Of a DNA stretch of 64,000 bases, positions 59,827 to 64,000 are shown in pieces. The DNA is from Noviluteimonas sp052115395. GTDB taxonomy: Bacteria; Pseudomonadota; Gammaproteobacteria; Xanthomonadales; Xanthomonadaceae. Under the pieces are notes generated by a model that saw nothing but the letters and a program-made list of their open reading frames with translations, was not told the origin of the DNA and made no database searches. The stretch lies in NCBI GenBank assembly GCA_052115395.1, contig JBFRGO010000003.1; one strand, 5' to 3'. Made by a program: the position numbers and the translations under genes. The first letter of the stretch is position 1. The number at the start of each line of letters is the position of its first letter.

Positions 59827-60015
59827 TAATCGAGCAAGCCCGACAGCGCTTCGCAGCGCCACTAGTAGTGAGATTTGTCCGCCGAGCAACGGGCAGTCGT
59901 CTGCTTGGTTGCACGCCAGGACGATTGCAGGATCGCCCATACGAGTGGTCGCTTTTTTGATTAGGGGCGATGCCGCATCCGGCGACCCTCGCGAACTTCG
60001 TTGATTGGGGACTAC
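59827..60015 (+). promoter_or_regulatory. Upstream region of the RHS gene
   Basis: This 189 bp stretch must contain the promoter of the RHS-repeat gene. I see no clear -35/-10 pair. GGGGA at 60007-60011 is a fair ribosome-binding site for ATG 60016. Part of it (GGGCAGTCG) recalls the spacer of the large inverted repeat. Confidence 0.4.
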
Positions 60016-63000
60016 ATGTACAAGGATCTATCTGCGCTGCTGCTCGTAGCATGCGTCGCGTTGCTTCCTACGGCGTCCGCTCAGGACATCACCATCCCCC
60101 AGGAATACGGCAAGGTCGTCAAATCGGCGGAGGTCGTGGGTGCGTTGGGTGCCGACCTGTTCGGCGAGGAGACCAATTTCTTTACGGGTACCACCGAGTT
60201 CAAGGTGACCGACGTCAGCCTGCCGGGCAAAGGGCTAGTACCTGTCAGGTTCGGACGTCGTTACGAGGTGACCGACAAGACTGGATCCTATGGGGCCGCG
60301 CAGGTTCGTCCTACCCTCCCGTTCGGCGACTGGGAATTCGACATTCCCCGCCTGCATGGCGTGTTCGGGCAGACCGGCTGGATCAGCAGCATCGGGAATG
60401 GCAGTCAGCGGTGCACGGTGTCGACTCCCCAAGAAGGCGCGCCGCCCTATCTCACCGGCGGGCAAGGCGGCACGTTTGCACCGAGCGAGTACTGGCACGG
60501 CAACAGCATGTACGTGCCTGGTGCCGGCGATCAGGAAATGCTGGTCGTCACGTCAGACAACCCGAACAAGCCGACCGACGGCAAGAGCTATCGTTGGGTG
60601 ACCCAACAGCAGTGGTATTTCTCGTGTCTGCCGAGCACTGCGCTGAACAACAACATTGCGGGTGAGGCCTTCCTGGCCACGGCACCGGATGGCACGCGTT
60701 ACTGGTTCGACTGGATCGTGGAGCGGGCCGAGCCGCAAATCACCAAGGCTGTCGGGATGCCGCCGATTGATGGCGGATTCGCAGCCGCGGCGGCCGGACG
60801 CGCCAGCGCACAAAACAGCGATGCCACGACGATGGCATTCAACGGCTACCTCCTTCGTCGAAAGTCCGTCTCGATCTATCCCACCCGAATCGAGGATCGC
60901 TTCGGAAACTCGGTTGTCTATGACTGGGACCCCACCGTCAGGAGCCAGCTGCGCTCGATCGTGGCCAGCGATGGGCGTCGCATCGACCTGACGTGGGTGG
61001 ATGGTCGCGTGGCATCGATGACGGATGGCACACGCAGCTGGACCTACGGCTACAGCGAGAGTGGCTCCACGTTGCTGTCCGTCACGTTGCCGGACGCGTC
61101 GAAGTGGCAATACAAAATCGGAGGCCTCGCTCGCGTTCACGCCGCCGACGATCAGGCTGAACCCCAGTGCTGGGGTTCGCCGATGAATCCGCAACAATCC
61201 ACGTACACCGGCTCGATCACGCATCCGTCCGGAGCGGTCGGCACCTTTACGTTCAAGCCTACTTTGCATGGTCGATCGTACGTCGCCGACGCAGCTTGTG
61301 CGTGGGTCGGCAAGGGCCCGGGCCAGGGCGCTGTTTGGATCGCTCTGCATCCGATCCTGTACAGCAGCATCTCGATCATTTCCAAGCGGATCGAGGGCCC
61401 CGGCATTGCCACGCCCTACACGTGGATATACGTTTACGGTGCGGCCAATGGCAGCTATTCCAAGGACTGCCCCGGAACCAGCTGCCCGTCTACCAAAACG
61501 GTCGAAACCAGCGGTCCGGACAATCAGTGGACGCGCTACACCTTCAGCAACAAGTTCCGGCAAGGCGAAGGCAAGCTCGTCAAGACCGAAACCGGAACCG
61601 GTCCGACCAACATCCTTCGCACCGAAAGCACGACCTACCTGCTGAATCCCGCGAACCAGGCGTTCCCTGCACGCATCGGGGCGAGCCCGCACGCGCGAGG
61701 AGACCACTCGGCCGAACAACATGGGCCGGTTCTGCAACGTCAGGTGATCCAGCAGAGCACCACCTTCACCTGGCAAATCAATCAGGCGAATGGCATTTAC
61801 GCATTCGACGCGTACGCCAATCCGCTGAGCGTGACGCGCTTCAGCTCGCTGGGCTACAGCAAGTTGGATACGACCGAATACAACAACAACACGAGCAAAT
61901 GGGTGCTCGGCCAAGTCAAGCGCCAGACCACCGATGGGGTCGAGACCTCGCGTGCCAACTATCACGCGGTCACTGCCCTGCCCACGGCGACCTTCAAGTT
62001 CGGCAAGCCGGAATACACGGCGGGTTACCACGCGGACGGCACGCTTCGCCAGCTGATCGATGGCCGTGGCATCGGAACCAAGTTTTCGAATTGGTATCGG
62101 GGCGTTCCCCAACTTATCGAATACCCAGGCACGCCTGATCAACCGCTGGGCGCAAGCGTTGCGGCTGGTGCCAATACGCTCGGCCTGATCGACTGGGCCG
62201 AGGACGAGAATGGCTATCGGACGTGCTACAGCTACGACCCGATGGGTCGCTTGACAAGCATCTCCCATCCTTCGGAAACCGTCGATCACACTTGCGATAC
62301 GCCGGAACTGTCGCAGCCGAAAAAATGGAACCAGACCACGCAAGCCTTCGAGTGGGTGCCTACGGGCGAGTACGGCATCGTGGGTGGGCACTGGCGGCAA
62401 ACAATCAGCACCGGCAATGCGCGCAAGGTGATCTACTTCGACGCATTGTTGCGTCCGCTCGTGACGATGACTTACGACAATGCCGATATCGTCAAAACGC
62501 GAAGCGTTCACGTGTCGCGCTACGACGCTGGCGGCCGCGCCATCTTCAAGTCGTACGCATTGCCCACCTTGACGGATTACACGGCGATAACGCTTGGGAC
62601 GTCCACTGCGTATGACGCATTGGGCCGCGTCACACAGATCAGGCAGAACTGGGAAAACGACGCGACGGGTCTCCTGACGACGACAATCTCCTATTTGGCC
62701 GGCTTTCAAACCAAGACCACCAACCCGCGTAGCCAGTCGACCACCACCTCGTACTACGTGTACGACCAGCCGACGCAGGACTTGCCGAAGGTCATGCTCC
62801 TCCCCGAAGGCGCGCGCACCACGATCCATCGCGACGTGTTCGGCAAGCCGACTTCGCTCGTGCGCAGCAACGCCGACAGTTCGGAATGGAGTGGTCGCTA
62901 CTACGTCTACGACGCCAATCAGCAGCTATGCAAGCGCGTAGAGCTGGAGACCGGCTCAACGGCCATGGGATATGACGCCGCGGGCAACCTCGCCTGGTCG

Positions 63001-64000
63001 GCTGCCGGACTGCCGTGGTCGAGTACCACCGACTGCGCCATCGACACTACCGGCCGCCGCGCTGATCGGACGTACGACGCGCGCAATCGATTGAAGACTC
63101 TGCGCTTCCCTGATGGCGTCGGTGATCAGGATTGGACCTACACGCCGGATGGGTTGCCGGAGCAGATCACGACGTACAACGCCGTCAACGACGGCGCCCC
63201 GGTGATCAATTCCTACCACTACAATCGGCGCCGGTTGTTGGACGGGCAGGGTGAGTCGATCAGCCAGCCCGGTTGGTACACGTGGGGCCTTGGTTACGGT
63301 TACGACGACAACGGCAATCTGTCGACACACGTCTATCCCAACGGTGTCACAGTTGATTACGCCCCCAATGCGCTAGGCCAGGCGACCAAGGTCGGGACCT
63401 ACGCGACTGGTGTGAGCTATTTCCCGAACGGTTCCATTGCCCGGTTCACCTATGGCAATGGCATCGTGCATGCGCTGACCCAAAACACGCGGCAGTTGCC
63501 CGACCGTAGAAAGGACGCATACGGCGCAAGCGTTACGCTTGACGACAGCTACGACTACGACGGCAATGGCAACGTGGCTGCAATCAGCGATGGCCTGGTC
63601 GGCGCGCGCGGCAACCGAACCATGACCTACGACGGGCTGGACCGCCTCAAGTCCGTGGACTCACCGATGTTCGGCGGGACGATTACGTACGGGTACGATA
63701 CGCTCGACAATCTTACGGCCCTCGTCGATCCGACGCGAAACCTGCGCTACTGCTACAGCGCAGCGAAGCGCCTGGAGTTCGTCCGCAGCAACGCGACCAA
63801 CTGCAACGACGGACTCGCAACAACGTCGCTGACGTACGACGTGCAGGGAAGCCTCGACAACAAGAACGGGCAGGACTTCGACTTCGACTTCGGCAATCGC
63901 CTGCGAGCCGTCACCGGCAAGGAAAGCTATCGCTATGACGGCCACGGCCGCCGAGCCATGGCTTGGGCGCCGGGGTATCCGAACGGCAACATCCTGTCGC
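60016..64000 (+). CDS. Large secreted RHS/YD-repeat protein (partial, runs past right edge)
   Basis: An uninterrupted frame of at least 1328 codons begins at ATG 60016 with a Sec signal (MYKDLSALLLVACVALLPTA, ending SAQ). An N-terminal region with DLFGEETNFFTGTTEFKVTD and RFGRRYEV follows, as in RHS family openings. From about residue 730 on there are repeated YD motifs: CYSYDPMGRLTSI, STAYDALGRVTQIRQ, GYDDNGNLSTH, MTYDGLDRLKSVDS, YGYDTLDNLTALV, YRYDGHGRRAM. Such proteins form a shell that encloses a C-terminal toxin released by self-cleavage; that tip and its immunity gene lie beyond the window. Base composition is clearly less GC-rich than the rest, suggesting horizontal origin. Confidence 0.92.
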   Translation, partial: MYKDLSALLLVACVALLPTASAQDITIPQEYGKVVKSAEVVGALGADLFGEETNFFTGTTEFKVTDVSLPGKGLVPVRFGRRYEVTDKTGSYGAAQVRPTLPFGDWEFDIPRLHGVFGQTGWISSIGNGSQRCTVSTPQEGAPPYLTGGQGGTFAPSEYWHGNSMYVPGAGDQEMLVVTSDNPNKPTDGKSYRWVTQQQWYFSCLPSTALNNNIAGEAFLATAPDGTRYWFDWIVERAEPQITKAVGMPPIDGGFAAAAAGRASAQNSDATTMAFNGYLLRRKSVSIYPTRIEDRFGNSVVYDWDPTVRSQLRSIVASDGRRIDLTWVDGRVASMTDGTRSWTYGYSESGSTLLSVTLPDASKWQYKIGGLARVHAADDQAEPQCWGSPMNPQQSTYTGSITHPSGAVGTFTFKPTLHGRSYVADAACAWVGKGPGQGAVWIALHPILYSSISIISKRIEGPGIATPYTWIYVYGAANGSYSKDCPGTSCPSTKTVETSGPDNQWTRYTFSNKFRQGEGKLVKTETGTGPTNILRTESTTYLLNPANQAFPARIGASPHARGDHSAEQHGPVLQRQVIQQSTTFTWQINQANGIYAFDAYANPLSVTRFSSLGYSKLDTTEYNNNTSKWVLGQVKRQTTDGVETSRANYHAVTALPTATFKFGKPEYTAGYHADGTLRQLIDGRGIGTKFSNWYRGVPQLIEYPGTPDQPLGASVAAGANTLGLIDWAEDENGYRTCYSYDPMGRLTSISHPSETVDHTCDTPELSQPKKWNQTTQAFEWVPTGEYGIVGGHWRQTISTGNARKVIYFDALLRPLVTMTYDNADIVKTRSVHVSRYDAGGRAIFKSYALPTLTDYTAITLGTSTAYDALGRVTQIRQNWENDATGLLTTTISYLAGFQTKTTNPRSQSTTTSYYVYDQPTQDLPKVMLLPEGARTTIHRDVFGKPTSLVRSNADSSEWSGRYYVYDANQQLCKRVELETGSTAMGYDAAGNLAWSAAGLPWSSTTDCAIDTTGRRADRTYDARNRLKTLRFPDGVGDQDWTYTPDGLPEQITTYNAVNDGAPVINSYHYNRRRLLDGQGESISQPGWYTWGLGYGYDDNGNLSTHVYPNGVTVDYAPNALGQATKVGTYATGVSYFPNGSIARFTYGNGIVHALTQNTRQLPDRRKDAYGASVTLDDSYDYDGNGNVAAISDGLVGARGNRTMTYDGLDRLKSVDSPMFGGTITYGYDTLDNLTALVDPTRNLRYCYSAAKRLEFVRSNATNCNDGLATTSLTYDVQGSLDNKNGQDFDFDFGNRLRAVTGKESYRYDGHGRRAMAWAPGYPNGNILS

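Noticed and set aside
1..64000. tRNA, rRNA or common riboswitch genes
   Set aside because: No cloverleaf with a TTCRA-type T-loop, rRNA signature or recognisable riboswitch core was noticed while reading; structure-based scanning was not possible.

Overview
The window is GC-rich, densely coded chromosomal DNA from a gammaproteobacterium, most likely a Xanthomonadaceae member of the Lysobacter/Luteimonas type. That placement rests on gene content and style: a fimT-pilV-pilW-pilX-pilY1-pilE minor pilin operon, many predicted secreted peptidases, a Tat-exported beta-helix protein, an M56/BlaI pair, a histone H1-like Lys/Ala protein, GGGAATG heptamer arrays and dispersed imperfect palindromes between genes. 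It is an inference; no rRNA or other marker gene is present, and I saw no tRNA, rRNA, CRISPR array, integrase or transposase.

Layout. 1-2.7 kb: end of a response regulator, a small secreted protein, exodeoxyribonuclease III coupled to a metallo-beta-lactamase-fold hydrolase. 3.2-6 kb: Tat-exported pectate-lyase-fold protein and an RhlE-type RNA helicase. 6-8.5 kb: BlaI/M56 antirepressor pair with a tandem operator. 8.5-13.5 kb: sirtuin, LtrA-like membrane protein, two small lipoproteins, a DGPF (YCII) protein and an MFS exporter. 13.6-20.3 kb: the minor pilin/PilY1 operon. 20.3-29.3 kb: an ECF42-like sigma factor, GIY-YIG and HD proteins, M1 peptidase, AlkB-like dioxygenase, SelO and the ABC-F ATPase Uup. 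29.3-40 kb: a barstar/membrane-anchored barnase-like pair, RNA 2',3'-cyclic phosphodiesterase, a YbaY-MliC fusion lipoprotein, M14 peptidase, GST, rhomboid, H1-like protein, RluF-type synthase, cold shock protein and Cfa. 40-50.7 kb: Lhr helicase, YdeP-type molybdoenzyme, M3 peptidase, CBS protein and glutathione peroxidase. 50.6-54 kb: acyltransferase, membrane LytTR regulator and diguanylate cyclase. 54.1-55.2 kb: a minimal RHS-tip nuclease toxin with its probable immunity gene. 55.2-58.5 kb: ferredoxin-NADP reductase, UbiB and a DUF488 protein. 58.5-60 kb: a gene-poor patch with a 553 bp inverted-repeat structure, a further repeat copy and a truncated efflux gene. 60 kb to the right edge: a large RHS/YD-repeat protein that runs out of the window.

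Functional themes. Housekeeping genes (DNA and RNA repair or modification, lipid and ubiquinone metabolism) are interspersed with surface and competition functions. Three loci fit polymorphic-toxin or toxin-immunity logic: barnase/barstar, the orphan RHS tip with a PD-(D/E)xK nuclease plus immunity gene, and the large RHS protein. The last two lie about 5 kb apart, with the repeat-riddled patch between them. Regulation is visible in three places: a double BlaI-type operator, a candidate ECF42 promoter before the DGPF-MFS pair, and a direct repeat between the LytTR regulator and the divergent acyltransferase.
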